Assembly: GCF_001425055.1 (NCBI RefSeq)
Contig: NZ_LMDK01000012.1
Location: 1,030,205-1,094,204 of the forward strand
DNA from: Pelomonas sp. Root1237
GTDB lineage: Bacteria > Pseudomonadota > Gammaproteobacteria > Burkholderiales > Burkholderiaceae_C
DNA: 64,000 nt
Direction: 5' to 3'
The notes beneath the pieces were generated by a model. That model ran no database searches. It was not told where the DNA came from and was given only the letters and a program-made list of their open reading frames with translations. The position numbers and the translations under genes were made by a program. Within the stretch, counting starts at the first letter, position 1; every line of letters starts with the position of its first letter. Of the stretch, positions 50,657 through 59,955 are shown one piece after another.

Positions 50657-50789
50657 GCGCGAGCGGCAGCTTCTGCCGTGGCGGCCCGCAGTTCAGCGCA
50701 AGACGCTGCCGCGAGCGGCCAATGCAGCACCCACCGGCGAGCCCGAACGCCCAAACTGAGCGTCAGCCATCCACTGCAACACGCTGCTC

Positions 50790-52229
50790 ATGACCGCCCT
50801 CCCCCTCGCCCAAACCGCCGCCCGAGCCGCCATCACCACCCCGGAACAGCACGCTGCGCTGGCCGGCCTGGACCGCGCGCATCTCATCCACCCCGTGGCA
50901 CCGTGGCGCCGGCACGAGGAGCGCGGCCCGATGGTGCTGAGCTCAGGCCACGGCGTCTGGCTGCAGGATGCCCAGGGTCGCGAGCTGCTCGACGCCTTCG
51001 CGGGCTTGTGGTGCGTCAACGTCGGCTACGGCCAGGAGAGCGTCGTGCAGGCCGCCGTCGAGCAGATGCGCCGCCTGCCCTATGCGACCGGCTACTTCCA
51101 TTTCGCCAGCGAGCCGGCCATTCGCCTGGCGGCCAAGCTGGTCGAGATCACGCCGGCCTCGCTGACCCGCGCTTACCTGACGCTGGGCGGCTCGGAATCG
51201 GTCGACGCCGCCGTGCGCTTCATCGTCCAGTACTACAACAACACCGGCCGGCCCACCAAGAAGCACTTCATCGCGCTGCAGCGGGGCTATCACGGCTCGT
51301 CCTCCACCGGCGCGGGGCTGACGGCACTGCCGGTCTTCCACCGCGGCTTCGACCTGCCGCTGGCCACGCAGCACCACATCCCGTCGCCCAACCCCTACCA
51401 CCATGAAAGCGGCGGTGACGCGCAGGCGCTGATCGCCGCCTCCGTCGCCTCGCTGCGCGCCAAGGTGACCGAGCTGGGGGCGGAGAACGTCGCCGCCTTC
51501 TTCTGCGAGCCCATCCAGGGTTCCGGCGGCGTCATCGTGCCGCCGCCCGGTTGGCTGAAGGCGATGGCCGACGCGGCGCGCGAGCTGGACATCCTGTTCG
51601 TCGTCGACGAGGTCATCACCGGCTTCGGCCGCACCGGGACGATGTTCGCCTGCGATGCCGAAGGCGTGCAGCCCGACCTGATGACGCTGGCCAAGGGCCT
51701 GACGTCGGGCTATGTGCCGATGGGCGCGACGATGATGTCCGAGCAGGTCTACGCCGGCATCGCCGACGGCGCCCCGGCCGGCCAGCCCATCGGCCACGGC
51801 GCGACCTACTCGGCGCATCCGGTGTCTGCAGCGGTGGCGCTGGAAGTGATCCGCTTGTACGAAGAGGGCGGCATCCTCGCGAACGCCCAGCGCGTCGCCA
51901 CGCGCTTTGCCGCCGGGCTGGAGGCCTTGCGCTCGCACCCGCTGGTGGGCGACGTGCGCTACCGCGGCCTGCTCGGCGCGCTGGAACTGGTGAGCGACAA
52001 GGCCAGCCGGCGCGGCTTCGACCCGGCATTGGGCCTGGCCGACCGGCTGTTCGCCCTCGGCTACCAGCGCGGCCTGGTGTTCCGCAGCTTCGGCGACCAC
52101 GTGCTGGGTTTTGCTCCCGCGCTGACCATCACCGAGGTCGAACTCGACGAGTTGTTCACACGCCTGCGCCGCGTGCTGGACGATGCGTTGGCGGCACCCA
52201 ACGTGCGCGCGGCGATGTCCGGCGGCTGA
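50790..52229 (+). CDS. Class III omega-aminotransferase
   Basis: A 479-residue PLP enzyme. The lysine that binds PLP is in 'LMTLAKGLTSGYVPMGA', preceded by the phosphate-binding 'DEVITGFGRTG'. The 'GYHGSS' and 'GHGATYSAHPVSAAVAL' motifs are typical of putrescine-pyruvate or beta-alanine-pyruvate aminotransferases. It would move an amino group from an amine to pyruvate and give an aldehyde for the GabD-like enzyme. An Lrp/AsnC regulator gene follows 49 bases later. Confidence 0.88.
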   Translation: MTALPLAQTAARAAITTPEQHAALAGLDRAHLIHPVAPWRRHEERGPMVLSSGHGVWLQDAQGRELLDAFAGLWCVNVGYGQESVVQAAVEQMRRLPYATGYFHFASEPAIRLAAKLVEITPASLTRAYLTLGGSESVDAAVRFIVQYYNNTGRPTKKHFIALQRGYHGSSSTGAGLTALPVFHRGFDLPLATQHHIPSPNPYHHESGGDAQALIAASVASLRAKVTELGAENVAAFFCEPIQGSGGVIVPPPGWLKAMADAARELDILFVVDEVITGFGRTGTMFACDAEGVQPDLMTLAKGLTSGYVPMGATMMSEQVYAGIADGAPAGQPIGHGATYSAHPVSAAVALEVIRLYEEGGILANAQRVATRFAAGLEALRSHPLVGDVRYRGLLGALELVSDKASRRGFDPALGLADRLFALGYQRGLVFRSFGDHVLGFAPALTITEVELDELFTRLRRVLDDALAAPNVRAAMSGG

Positions 52230-52278
52230 ACACCGGCGCCACACAATCGCGCCATTCGCCAACCTTTGGGCACCCACC

Positions 52279-52773
52279 ATGGCAGAAGCTCTCAAACTCG
52301 ACCGGTTGGACCTGCGCATCCTGGCCCAGCTGCAGAAGAACGGCCGCATCACCAACGTCGATCTCGCCGATGCGGTCGGACTGTCACCGAGCCCCTGCCT
52401 CATCCGCGTCAAGCGCCTGGAGCAGGCCGGCTACATCAGCGGCTACGGCGCCCATCTGCGGCTGGAGAAGCTGGGCGACACGCTGACGGTGTTCACCGAA
52501 GTCACGCTGACCGACCACCACCGCGAGGACTTCATCCGCTTCGAGAGCGCCATCCGCGAGGTCGACGAGATCCTCGAGTGCCACCTCGTCAGCGGCGGCT
52601 ACGACTACCTGCTGCGCTTCATGACGCGCGGCGTGAACCACTACCAGCAGGTCATCGAAGGCCTGCTCGAACGCAATATCGGCATCGAGAAGTACTTCAG
52701 CTACATCGTCATCAAGTCGCCGTTCGTGAAGACGCATTGCCCGATCGAGAAGCTGTTCCACGAAACGCGCTGA
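52279..52773 (+). CDS. Lrp/AsnC-family transcriptional regulator
   Basis: A 164-residue regulator, start at the ATG at 52279. The N-terminal helix-turn-helix is 'NVDLADAVGLSPSPCLIRVK' (about residues 22-45) and the C-terminal RAM ligand domain includes 'VSGGYDYLLRF'. Members sense amino acids and usually control adjacent catabolic genes, so it probably regulates the aminotransferase and perhaps the divergent operon. Confidence 0.9.
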   Translation: MAEALKLDRLDLRILAQLQKNGRITNVDLADAVGLSPSPCLIRVKRLEQAGYISGYGAHLRLEKLGDTLTVFTEVTLTDHHREDFIRFESAIREVDEILECHLVSGGYDYLLRFMTRGVNHYQQVIEGLLERNIGIEKYFSYIVIKSPFVKTHCPIEKLFHETR

Positions 52774-53138
52774 GCGCCCGCACCGACTGAGCAGGCCCGC
52801 ACCATGCGGGCCTGCTGCGCATTGGGCCGCCTCCCACTTCATGCCGCTGACACAAGCCACCTGAACCCGCGCCGCCGCGTCGTGATGACGCCGCAGACGC
52901 TGCCGGCAACACCCCTCCCAACCGCAGCAATCGTCTGCGCGCCGCGCGGTTTCGGCATCGGCGCAGATCGCGCTGCCCGCGCCTTCCACAACCGCAGTTC
53001 GTGCCGCCGCGGGCGGCCACAACGCGACGCCGCGCGAAGCCCCCGGTGCTGGAATGCCCTGGCACCGAGCGGTGCGGCTTCCGGATCGAAGTTGCAGCCC
53101 CTCGTCGTCGCCGACAAGCAACCTACAAGAGGGAATCC
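52774..53138. other. Upstream region of the porin gene, no gene seen
   Basis: About 365 bases. No frame here carries a family motif. An AAGAGGGAA ribosome-binding site lies directly before the porin ATG. No clear promoter or hairpin was recognised. Confidence 0.45.
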
Positions 53139-54101
53139 ATGACAGCTTTCACCCGTATCCGCCTTCTCGTCGTCACCGGCGCTGCCTTGTGCGGCAGCGT
53201 CGCCAACGCGCAATCCAACGTCACGGTCAGCGGCAGCATCGACGCGGGCGTGTTCCGCGACACAGCCGGCCGCACGAACGTCGGCACCATCCAGCGCAGC
53301 CACCTGGAGTTCGCTGGCAACGAGGATCTCGGCGACGGCCTGGCCGCGACCTTCCGCCTGCGCCACCGTTTCGACGCGGACACCGGCGCGTCGGAGGCCG
53401 GCACGGGCAGGCCGTTCTGGCACGGCGAGTCGACCGTCGGCATCAAGGGCGGCTTCGGCGCCTTGCGCCTGGGCCGCGCGCTCGACGCCGTCCAGGCGCA
53501 GGACTGGGCCTTCGACGCCTGGAGCAACTACGACCGCATCGTGTCGCCCGCCTGGGATTTGTGGCACTGGAACTACTCCGCCGACCCGGCCGGCGGCGGC
53601 TCGGGCCGCGTGGCCAACGCGGTCTTCTACGACTCGCCGAAGTTCGCCAACGTCTCGCTTCACGTCAGCGCCTCGCCCGAATCGCCCGCAGGCGCTGTGG
53701 CGAAGACGCGCGCCGCCACCCTGCTCTACAACGACGGCAAGCTGCGCATGATGCTGGGCAGCGGCAAGAACAGCGCCGGCGCCACCGAGACCTCGGTCGG
53801 CGTGCGCGCCGCCTTCGGCATGCTGTCGTTGATGGGCATGTACAACGCCAGCGAATCCGTCGCCGGCTCCAAGGCCAAGGTGACGACGCTGGGCGCGGTC
53901 TATGTGATGGGCGCCACGACGCTGAAGGCAGGCTGGGGCCAGGCCGACGTGGACGGCCTGAAGAAGGAGAAGATGGTCTCGGTGAGCGCCGGCTACAGCC
54001 TGTCCAAGCGCACCACGGTGTATGCGGACCTGGCCTCCAAGCGCCTGCTCGGCACCGGTACCAAAGAGGTCTACGGCGCGGGCATGACGCACTCGTTCTG
54101 A
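53139..54101 (+). CDS. Gram-negative general porin (Burkholderia type)
   Basis: A 320-residue outer-membrane protein with a signal peptide cleaved at 'VANAQS'. The mature start 'NVTVSGSIDAGVFRD', the 'HLEFAGNEDLGDGLAATFRL' strand pair and the final 'EVYGAGMTHSF' with terminal Phe are hallmarks of the betaproteobacterial OmpC-like porins. It is a little shorter than the usual 340-390 residues. It may admit the compound used by the neighbouring transport and oxidation genes. Confidence 0.9.
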   Translation: MTAFTRIRLLVVTGAALCGSVANAQSNVTVSGSIDAGVFRDTAGRTNVGTIQRSHLEFAGNEDLGDGLAATFRLRHRFDADTGASEAGTGRPFWHGESTVGIKGGFGALRLGRALDAVQAQDWAFDAWSNYDRIVSPAWDLWHWNYSADPAGGGSGRVANAVFYDSPKFANVSLHVSASPESPAGAVAKTRAATLLYNDGKLRMMLGSGKNSAGATETSVGVRAAFGMLSLMGMYNASESVAGSKAKVTTLGAVYVMGATTLKAGWGQADVDGLKKEKMVSVSAGYSLSKRTTVYADLASKRLLGTGTKEVYGAGMTHSF

Positions 54102-54480
54102 CCGGGCCTCGCTACGACTCCTTCGCGAGATTGAACTGGCCCGGCAAGACCGCCCCGATGCGCTCGCAGCCGGACCGAGCACCCTGCCAGCAAACGGCGC
54201 TCCCGACGCCGGCGCCGGGTTGCGCCGACCGGCTCCACGTCGCAGGCTCCGAAACAATTGCAGTCGGGAGCCGGGTCGCTCGGCGTAACCTGCTGGGCCA
54301 AGGCGTCTACGCTGAGGGCACCGCGGCGGTTGATCCCACGGGCATGCTGTTTCGGCGCCGCCACAGGGCGCATGTCCTCCAACAGGCAGGCCATGTCGAT
54401 TTGGGTTCCCGTCGTTCGTCGATGGGAGACGAGGTGCCCTCAGGGGCGCTCCGTCCGGTCAACTTAACAGGAGTGAAGAC
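54102..54480. other. Intergenic region without a recognised gene
   Basis: About 380 bases between porin and DUF1428 genes. Frames are short and unconvincing on both strands. A good ACAGGAGTG ribosome-binding site precedes the downstream ATG. Nothing else was recognised. Confidence 0.45.
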
Positions 54481-54849
54481 ATGTCATACATCGATGGTTT
54501 CGTGATCGCGGTCCCTACCGCCAACAAGCAGAAGTTCATTGAGCACGCGCGCCACTTCGACGCGATGTTCCTTGAGCTGGGCGCGACCCGTGTGATCGAA
54601 GGTTGGGGCGACGACGTCCCTGACGGCAAGGTCACCGATTTCCGCCGCGCAGTCCAGGCCACCGCCGAGGAGACGGTCGCCTTTTCGTGGGTCGAATGGC
54701 CGGACAAGGCCACGCGCGACGCAGGCATGAAGAAGATGATGGAGGACCCGCGCATGGATCCGTCCACGCCCGGCAACCCGCCCATGCCCTTCGACGGCAA
54801 ACGCATGATCTTTGGCGGCTTCGAACAGGTGGTCGAAGTGAAGGCTTGA
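54481..54849 (+). CDS. DUF1428 family protein
   Basis: A 122-residue protein matching DUF1428: 'YIDGFVIAVPTANKQKF', 'FLELGATRVIEGWGDDVP', 'TVAFSWVEWPDKATRDAG' and 'GKRMIFGGFEQVVE'. These proteins adopt a dimeric alpha/beta-barrel fold and have no proven function. Length is normal, and the gene stands alone. Confidence 0.88.
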   Translation: MSYIDGFVIAVPTANKQKFIEHARHFDAMFLELGATRVIEGWGDDVPDGKVTDFRRAVQATAEETVAFSWVEWPDKATRDAGMKKMMEDPRMDPSTPGNPPMPFDGKRMIFGGFEQVVEVKA

Positions 54850-55318
54850 GCGACGACGCGACACCGCCCCTGGTCCGCGCGTCACGATGGGCATCTGGCG
54901 CAACCGTCGGTCCGCAGGCGGTGCCTCCGGGACATTGCGCCGGGCACCCCGTCGTTGCGACCCAGTATGTCGGCTCTCGGGACTCTGGATGGCTTCACAC
55001 TGGCGGCCATGAGCGGTCATCGCCTCTGCTGCTTCGGGCGCCGGCTTCGTGCCCAAAGCGGAAGGTCATGATCGACGACCGAGGACGGGACCGCAGCGCT
55101 AGCCGTCATTGATACAGCCAAGTCCGCCGCCCACTTCATGACACCCCTCGGCCGCTCGCGCGGTAAGTGCGATCATGGCGCCGTCGATGTGCCGAGGCTT
55201 GGCATTCCAGCGCGAGAGGGTCAGGCGTTGCTCGTGCTAGGGCTTGAAACTTGAGCCCCGACTCTGAGCCTTGCGTGACCCCGAGCGTGCGAGCCTGATC
55301 TCTGCGGGGTTCGGCCGC
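54850..55318. other. Intergenic region with one copy of a diverged repeat
   Basis: About 470 bases with no gene. Bases 54991-55070, read on the minus strand, resemble 56938-57012 on the plus strand over about 75-80 bases (shared core GCTTTGGGCACG and GCGATGAC). This is one copy of a decayed intergenic repeat. Confidence 0.45.
54991..55070 (-). repeat. Diverged intergenic repeat, copy 1
   Basis: On the minus strand it contains TTCCGCTTTGGGCACGAAGC and then GGCGATGACCGC. Copy 2 at 56938-57012 has the same order on the plus strand with substitutions. The two are inverted relative to each other and flank the two cysteine-rich genes. Confidence 0.45.
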
Positions 55319-55759
55319 TCATACCTTGGCGAGGAAGGCCGCAGCATCACCCGCTTCACACTTCCAGTCTGCGAAGACCCCGACCAGATTGCATTCCACG
55401 CAGCGGCAAGCGATGTAGTACCAGCGCACGTCATGTGTGCCCGCGTACACGGAGACGCCGGACATCAGCTCGAACACCTCGTTCTCGCACACGCACTCGT
55501 GCGCCTCGGGCACGGATTCTTCAACGTAGTCCGCGCTGTTGCCCATCAGGTGTTCCTGCCCGCAGTCGGTGCAGGTGCGGATCGCCACGCCGGCTTCTTC
55601 ATCGGTCTGTAGCGCGAAGGTCCGGCACCCGCAATCGCATTTGGACGCGGCAAACCGGACGGCCTCATGGCGATTCGCAACGCTGTAGCTGCGCAGCTCG
55701 GCCTGGGTGTCGCCGGACGTCGTCCCGTACCAGAACTCGCCCTTCTTCGTCAGTGCCAT
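55319..55759 (-). CDS. Cysteine-rich putative zinc-binding protein
   Basis: A 146-residue protein with about a dozen cysteines in pairs: 'CDCGC', 'CTDCG', 'ECVCEN' and 'CRCVECN'. Pairs of this kind suggest two zinc ribbons or treble clefs. The start at 55759 follows a GGAGC ribosome-binding sequence. There is no signal peptide. No family is recognised. It lies in a sparse region together with another zinc-ribbon-like protein on the same strand. Confidence 0.65.
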   Translation of the reverse strand: MALTKKGEFWYGTTSGDTQAELRSYSVANRHEAVRFAASKCDCGCRTFALQTDEEAGVAIRTCTDCGQEHLMGNSADYVEESVPEAHECVCENEVFELMSGVSVYAGTHDVRWYYIACRCVECNLVGVFADWKCEAGDAAAFLAKV

Positions 55760-56134
55760 TGACGCTGCTCCATTCTTAAAGGTGGGCTTCCCGGCAGGCC
55801 TGACGCCAGGGTCGCCCCGATCATCTGGATTTTGCCTGGGGGCCCGGCCAGTCGTCGTTAAGGGACCGGGTCGGGGTGGCCGCCGACAAGAGCTGGCCGA
55901 CAAGGTGCCCGCGACTTCGCGACAAGCCTGCATTCCTCGCTGCGCGCGGTGCAGCCCTCAAGCCGCCGTCGGCTCCAGGCTGGTTGCTGCCGTTCACGGC
56001 AGGCCAGACGGCAGGCAGCTATCCAAGCTGAGCGGTCACCTCAAGCGCGAAATTCGTCACTCGTTAGCAGAAGCTCACGTTGAAGTTGAGCCGCGGCCTG
56101 AGGCTTGCCGAAGAACACTTGCTCGGCCACCCGG
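55760..56134. other. Gap between the two cysteine-rich genes
   Basis: About 375 bases. No convincing gene on either strand. The part near 56040-56130 is less GC-rich and contains phrases such as GAGCGGTCACC and ATTCGTCACTCG that look like more decayed repeat material. No promoter was recognised. Confidence 0.4.
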
Positions 56135-56806
56135 TCACACATCCGGCGCCCGTTTCTTTGGGAGCCTGTTGAACTCCCAGAAGCGATCTCTGGTCTCGGG
56201 CGTAGGGTCCGCCGTGCTGAAGCACTCAACCTCGTCTTGACGGAGTTGGTCTGAATAGCAGTCATGTTGCACCCTTCCGCTGGAGCCTGGCTCGATACCA
56301 GCCACATTGAGCCATACGGCGCCGATCAACTTGGTCCCTCCTCGGCCCTGAACTCCAACGGAGAGGTATGGCAATCGCATGTCCGATCCGTTGTGCACTT
56401 CAAATATGGCGTCTCCGTTTGAAGCAAAGCCGGTATGACGCCATACGAACTTCTTCCGTGCAGCGACGATCTTCAGCTGCTTGTCGGTGAAGGGCTTCGA
56501 CGGTTTGGCAGCAGGCGGCTCGACTCCATCTGTCGACCAATCGCAGTCACATCCGAATATCTGACCTCCACACGAAGGGCAGCGTTCAACATCGCACCCA
56601 GGAACATGGAGTTCGCCTTTGATGACGCCACAGTCGTGGCATGCCCGGTCGTTCGCGCCCCAGTCGTCCTCCTCCGCGCCATACCGAACGCGCCCCATCT
56701 CCTTGCCGTTCGGGTGACAAGTGAGAAGAAGTTGAGCCTCTTGAATTCTCTCCGGCCACCCTTCTACGACCTCGATGCCTCGGAACTCGACCATCTTCTT
56801 CGTCAC
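56135..56806 (-). CDS. Unknown protein with zinc-ribbon-like cysteines
   Basis: A 223-residue protein. Residues about 55-90 contain 'ACHDCG', 'CDVERCPSCGG' and 'FGCDCD', consistent with one or two zinc-binding sites. The C-terminal half ('WRHTGFASNGDAIFEVHNGS') is beta-rich. Base composition is clearly lower in GC than the flanking catabolic genes, which hints at recent acquisition. No family is recognised. Coding status is moderately supported by length and structure. Confidence 0.6.
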   Translation of the reverse strand: MTKKMVEFRGIEVVEGWPERIQEAQLLLTCHPNGKEMGRVRYGAEEDDWGANDRACHDCGVIKGELHVPGCDVERCPSCGGQIFGCDCDWSTDGVEPPAAKPSKPFTDKQLKIVAARKKFVWRHTGFASNGDAIFEVHNGSDMRLPYLSVGVQGRGGTKLIGAVWLNVAGIEPGSSGRVQHDCYSDQLRQDEVECFSTADPTPETRDRFWEFNRLPKKRAPDV

Positions 56807-57151
56807 ACTCTTTCTCCGATGGGATGCCTACTCAAGAAAAGTCGGCAGCGAACGACAGCAATGGCCGAATGTTGCCACTCGATTGTCCTGATCGAATTAC
56901 TGCAACCGCTGCGGTGCCGCCGTCCGCCGTCGGTCTCGAGCTTCAGCTTTGGGCACGTAGCTGTCGTCCAAAGCCGCAGACGCGATGACTGCAACGGGTC
57001 GGAACCGCCAGCTGGCCGACTGTGATACCTGCCGTTGATCCGAGAGGTACCTAGATCCTGGGTCGGCGCAGACAAGGCCCACTCTGAAGGGCCGGTCCCG
57101 GAGGCGCCGCGGTCACTTCACGAATGCCCGTCGCTCCAGCTTTGCCGACGA
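56807..57151. other. Intergenic region with second repeat copy
   Basis: About 345 bases with no recognised gene. It contains copy 2 of the diverged repeat at 56938-57012, plus phrases such as ACGACAGCAATGGCCGAATG typical of decayed intergenic repeats. Confidence 0.4.
56938..57012 (+). repeat. Diverged intergenic repeat, copy 2
   Basis: Contains CTTCAGCTTTGGGCACGTAG followed by GCAGACGCGATGACTGC. It matches copy 1 (54991-55070) in opposite orientation with scattered substitutions. Confidence 0.45.
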
Positions 57152-58351
57152 TCATTCGCCGGGCCGAAGCACGCACTCCACCACCGCACAGAACCACCGC
57201 ACGCCGAGAGGCAACGCCTCGTCGTTGAAGTCGTAGCAGGGATGGTGCAGCGGCCTTTCGCCGCCCTGCCCCAACCATAGGTAGGCGCCCGGCCGCTCGC
57301 GCAGCATGAAGGCGAAGTCTTCGCTGGTGAAGGCGGGCCTGGGTGCTTCGGTGGCCTGCAGACCGGCGTCGGCAGCGGCGGCCAGTGCGAGCGCGGCCTC
57401 CGCCGGCGTGTTGATGGTGGACGGGTAGTAGCGGGTGTAGGCCACGTCGACCGCCAGGCCATGGCCCAGCGCCACGCCGGCCGCCGCGTCGCGCAGCGCG
57501 GACTCGATGCGGTCCTGCACCGCTGCGTCGAAGCTGCGGACCGTGCCGGTGATGCGGGCTTCGGCCGGCAGCACGTTGTGGCTCTGGCCGCCCTCCAGCT
57601 TGGTGACCGACAGCACGGCCGAATCGGCCGGGTCGATGCGGCGCGAGACGATGGTGTTGAGCTGCACGACCAGCTGGCTCGCGGCCAGCAGCGCGTCGGG
57701 CGTGTGGTGCGGCTGCGCGGCGTGGCCACCCCGGCCGCGCAGCGTGATGTCGAAGCGGTCGGCCGCCGCCATGATGGGGCCGGGCCGTGTCTGCGCGTGG
57801 CCCAGCGGCAGGTCGGGCCAGTTGTGCAGTGCGTAGACCGCGTCGCAGGGGAAGCGTTCGAACAGGCCCTGCTCCACCATCACGCGGGCGCCGCCCTGCC
57901 CTTCCTCGGCCGGCTGGAAGATGAAGTGCACCGTGCCGTCGAACAGCCGGGTGCGTGCCAGGTGCCGCGCGGCGCCGAGCAGCATGGCGGTGTGGCCGTC
58001 GTGGCCGCAGCCGTGGTGTGCGCCGGCATGGCGGCTGGCATGGCCCAGGCGCGACTGCTCGGCCATCGGCAGTGCGTCCATGTCGGCACGCAGCCCGACC
58101 GAGCGGCCGCTCGTGCCGTGGCGCAGCGTGCCGACGACACCGGTGCCACCCAGGCCTTCGTGCACTTCGAGCCCGAGCAGGCGCAACGCCGCCGCGACGA
58201 TGCCGGCGGTGCGCCGCTCCTGGAAGGCCAGCTCCGGGTGGGCATGCAGGTCGCGGCGCAAGGCGACCAGGTCGGGCATCAGGTCGTCGACCGCAGTGGC
58301 GGGGATCTGTTCTTCAAGCATGGCCGAGCTTAGATCCGGGGCAGCGGCCAT
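57152..58351 (-). CDS. M20-family amidohydrolase/aminoacylase
   Basis: A 399-residue metallo-amidase of the M20D group (hippuricase/IAA-amino-acid hydrolase type). Metal ligands lie in 'HHGCGHDGHTAMLLGAA' and 'FQPAEEGQGGARVM', with the final His region in 'PAFTSEDFAFML'. 'VALRRDLHAHPELAFQE' is the typical start. A shorter start at 58321 (MLEEQIP) is possible; neither has a clear ribosome-binding site. It is divergent from the ALDH-cupin-oxidase operon and may release the amino compound that operon uses. Confidence 0.88.
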   Translation of the reverse strand: MAAAPDLSSAMLEEQIPATAVDDLMPDLVALRRDLHAHPELAFQERRTAGIVAAALRLLGLEVHEGLGGTGVVGTLRHGTSGRSVGLRADMDALPMAEQSRLGHASRHAGAHHGCGHDGHTAMLLGAARHLARTRLFDGTVHFIFQPAEEGQGGARVMVEQGLFERFPCDAVYALHNWPDLPLGHAQTRPGPIMAAADRFDITLRGRGGHAAQPHHTPDALLAASQLVVQLNTIVSRRIDPADSAVLSVTKLEGGQSHNVLPAEARITGTVRSFDAAVQDRIESALRDAAAGVALGHGLAVDVAYTRYYPSTINTPAEAALALAAAADAGLQATEAPRPAFTSEDFAFMLRERPGAYLWLGQGGERPLHHPCYDFNDEALPLGVRWFCAVVECVLRPGE

Positions 58352-58485
58352 CCACAGCAGCGCTCGCTGTTCTGCGGGGCCGGCACGACAGATTCTTGCG
58401 AAGTCCGGCGCACATCCGGCACGCCCTCAAGCGGCCCTTCATGTCTACTTTCGTTCGCCTTGTCAGGTCCCAAAGGACACACTGA

Positions 58486-59955
58486 ATGAACCCCGTCATC
58501 GAGCGTCTCATGAACGCCGGCCACCTGGATCGCGTCTTCATCGGCGGTGAGTGGCGCACTCCGGCGGGTGCGGCCCGCAGCGCCGTCACCAACCCGTCGA
58601 CGGAGCAGGCCGTCGCGGAGATCGCGCTGGGCAATGCGCAGGACGTCGACGCCGCCGTGGCCGCAGCCCGGCGGGCCTTCACCACCTGGTCCGTCAGTGC
58701 GGTCGAAACCCGGGCCGCGCTGCTCGACCGAGTGCACGCCTTGATCCTGGAGCGCGCTGAGCTGTTTGCACAGGCCATCTCGCTGGAGATGGGCGCGGCC
58801 ATCAGCATGGCGCGCAGCCACCAGGTGCCAGTGGCCGCCGAGCACATCCGCGTGGCGCGGGACGTGCTGCGCGGCTACCCCTTCCTCGTGCATCGCGAGG
58901 GCGTCGCCATCCTGCGCGAACCCATCGGCGTGTGCGGGCTGATCACGCCCTGGAACTGGCCGCTTTACCAGATCACCGCCAAGGTCGGCCCCGCGCTGGC
59001 GGCGGGGTGCACCGTCGTGCTGAAGCCCAGCGAGCTGTCGCCCTTGAGCGCGCTGCTCTTCGCCGAGGTGATGCGCGATGCCGGCGTCCCTGCCGGCGTG
59101 TTCAACCTCGTCAACGGCGAGGGGCCGGAGGTTGGCGCAGCGCTGGCGTCGCACCCGGATGTGGACATGATCTCCATCACCGGCTCGACCCGCGCCGGCG
59201 TGCTGGTGGCCCAGGCGGCCGCGCCGACGGTCAAGCGGGTCGCGCAGGAACTGGGCGGCAAGTCGCCCAACATCGTTCTGCCCGACGCGGACCTCCCGCG
59301 CGCCATACCTCTGGGCGTGGCCGCGGCCTTCCGCAACGTCGGCCAGTCCTGCAGCGCCCCGACCCGCATGATCGTGCCGCGCGAGCGCCTGGCGGAGGTC
59401 GAGCGGCTCGCCGCCGAAGCGGCCGCGGCCCTCGTCGTGGGTGACCCGCGCTTGCCGCAGACGACGCACGGTCCGGTCGCCAATCGCGCCCAGTTCAACC
59501 GCGTGCAGGAAATGATCGAGGCCGGCATCTCAGAAGGCGCCCGGCTCGTCTGCGGCGGCCCCGGCCGGCCGCCCGACCTGGAGCGCGGCTTCTACGTCCG
59601 CCCGACCATCTTCTCCAGCGTGCAGCCCCGTATGCGCATCGCGCAGGAGGAGATCTTCGGGCCGGTGCTGGCCATCATTCCCTACGACAGCGTGGACGAA
59701 GCCGTGGAGATCGCCAACGACACGGTCTACGGCCTGGGTGCCCATGTGCAGAGCCAGGATCTCGGCGCCGCGCGCGCCGTCGCTGCCCGGATCCGTTCCG
59801 GACAGGTGCACATCAACCATCCGGCCTGGAACCCACACGCCCCCTTCGGCGGCTACAAGCGGTCGGGCAACGGCCGTGAGTACGGCGTCGAAGGCCTGCA
59901 GGAATACCTGGAAACCAAAGCCATTCTTGGCTACATGAACGAGGAGCCAACATGA
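58486..59955 (+). CDS. Aldehyde dehydrogenase
   Basis: A 489-residue NAD(P)-dependent enzyme. Catalytic Cys is in 'VGQSCSAPTRM', Glu in 'QELGGKSPNIVL', and Asn in 'TPWNWPLYQITAK'. The conserved 'EEIFGPVLAII' and 'PFGGYKRSGNGREYG' are present. The AlaTrpAsnTrp region fits general aldehyde dehydrogenases rather than GabD types. It overlaps the cupin gene by four bases. The substrate aldehyde is unknown, perhaps from the flavoprotein oxidase in the same operon. Confidence 0.88.
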   Translation: MNPVIERLMNAGHLDRVFIGGEWRTPAGAARSAVTNPSTEQAVAEIALGNAQDVDAAVAAARRAFTTWSVSAVETRAALLDRVHALILERAELFAQAISLEMGAAISMARSHQVPVAAEHIRVARDVLRGYPFLVHREGVAILREPIGVCGLITPWNWPLYQITAKVGPALAAGCTVVLKPSELSPLSALLFAEVMRDAGVPAGVFNLVNGEGPEVGAALASHPDVDMISITGSTRAGVLVAQAAAPTVKRVAQELGGKSPNIVLPDADLPRAIPLGVAAAFRNVGQSCSAPTRMIVPRERLAEVERLAAEAAAALVVGDPRLPQTTHGPVANRAQFNRVQEMIEAGISEGARLVCGGPGRPPDLERGFYVRPTIFSSVQPRMRIAQEEIFGPVLAIIPYDSVDEAVEIANDTVYGLGAHVQSQDLGAARAVAARIRSGQVHINHPAWNPHAPFGGYKRSGNGREYGVEGLQEYLETKAILGYMNEEPT

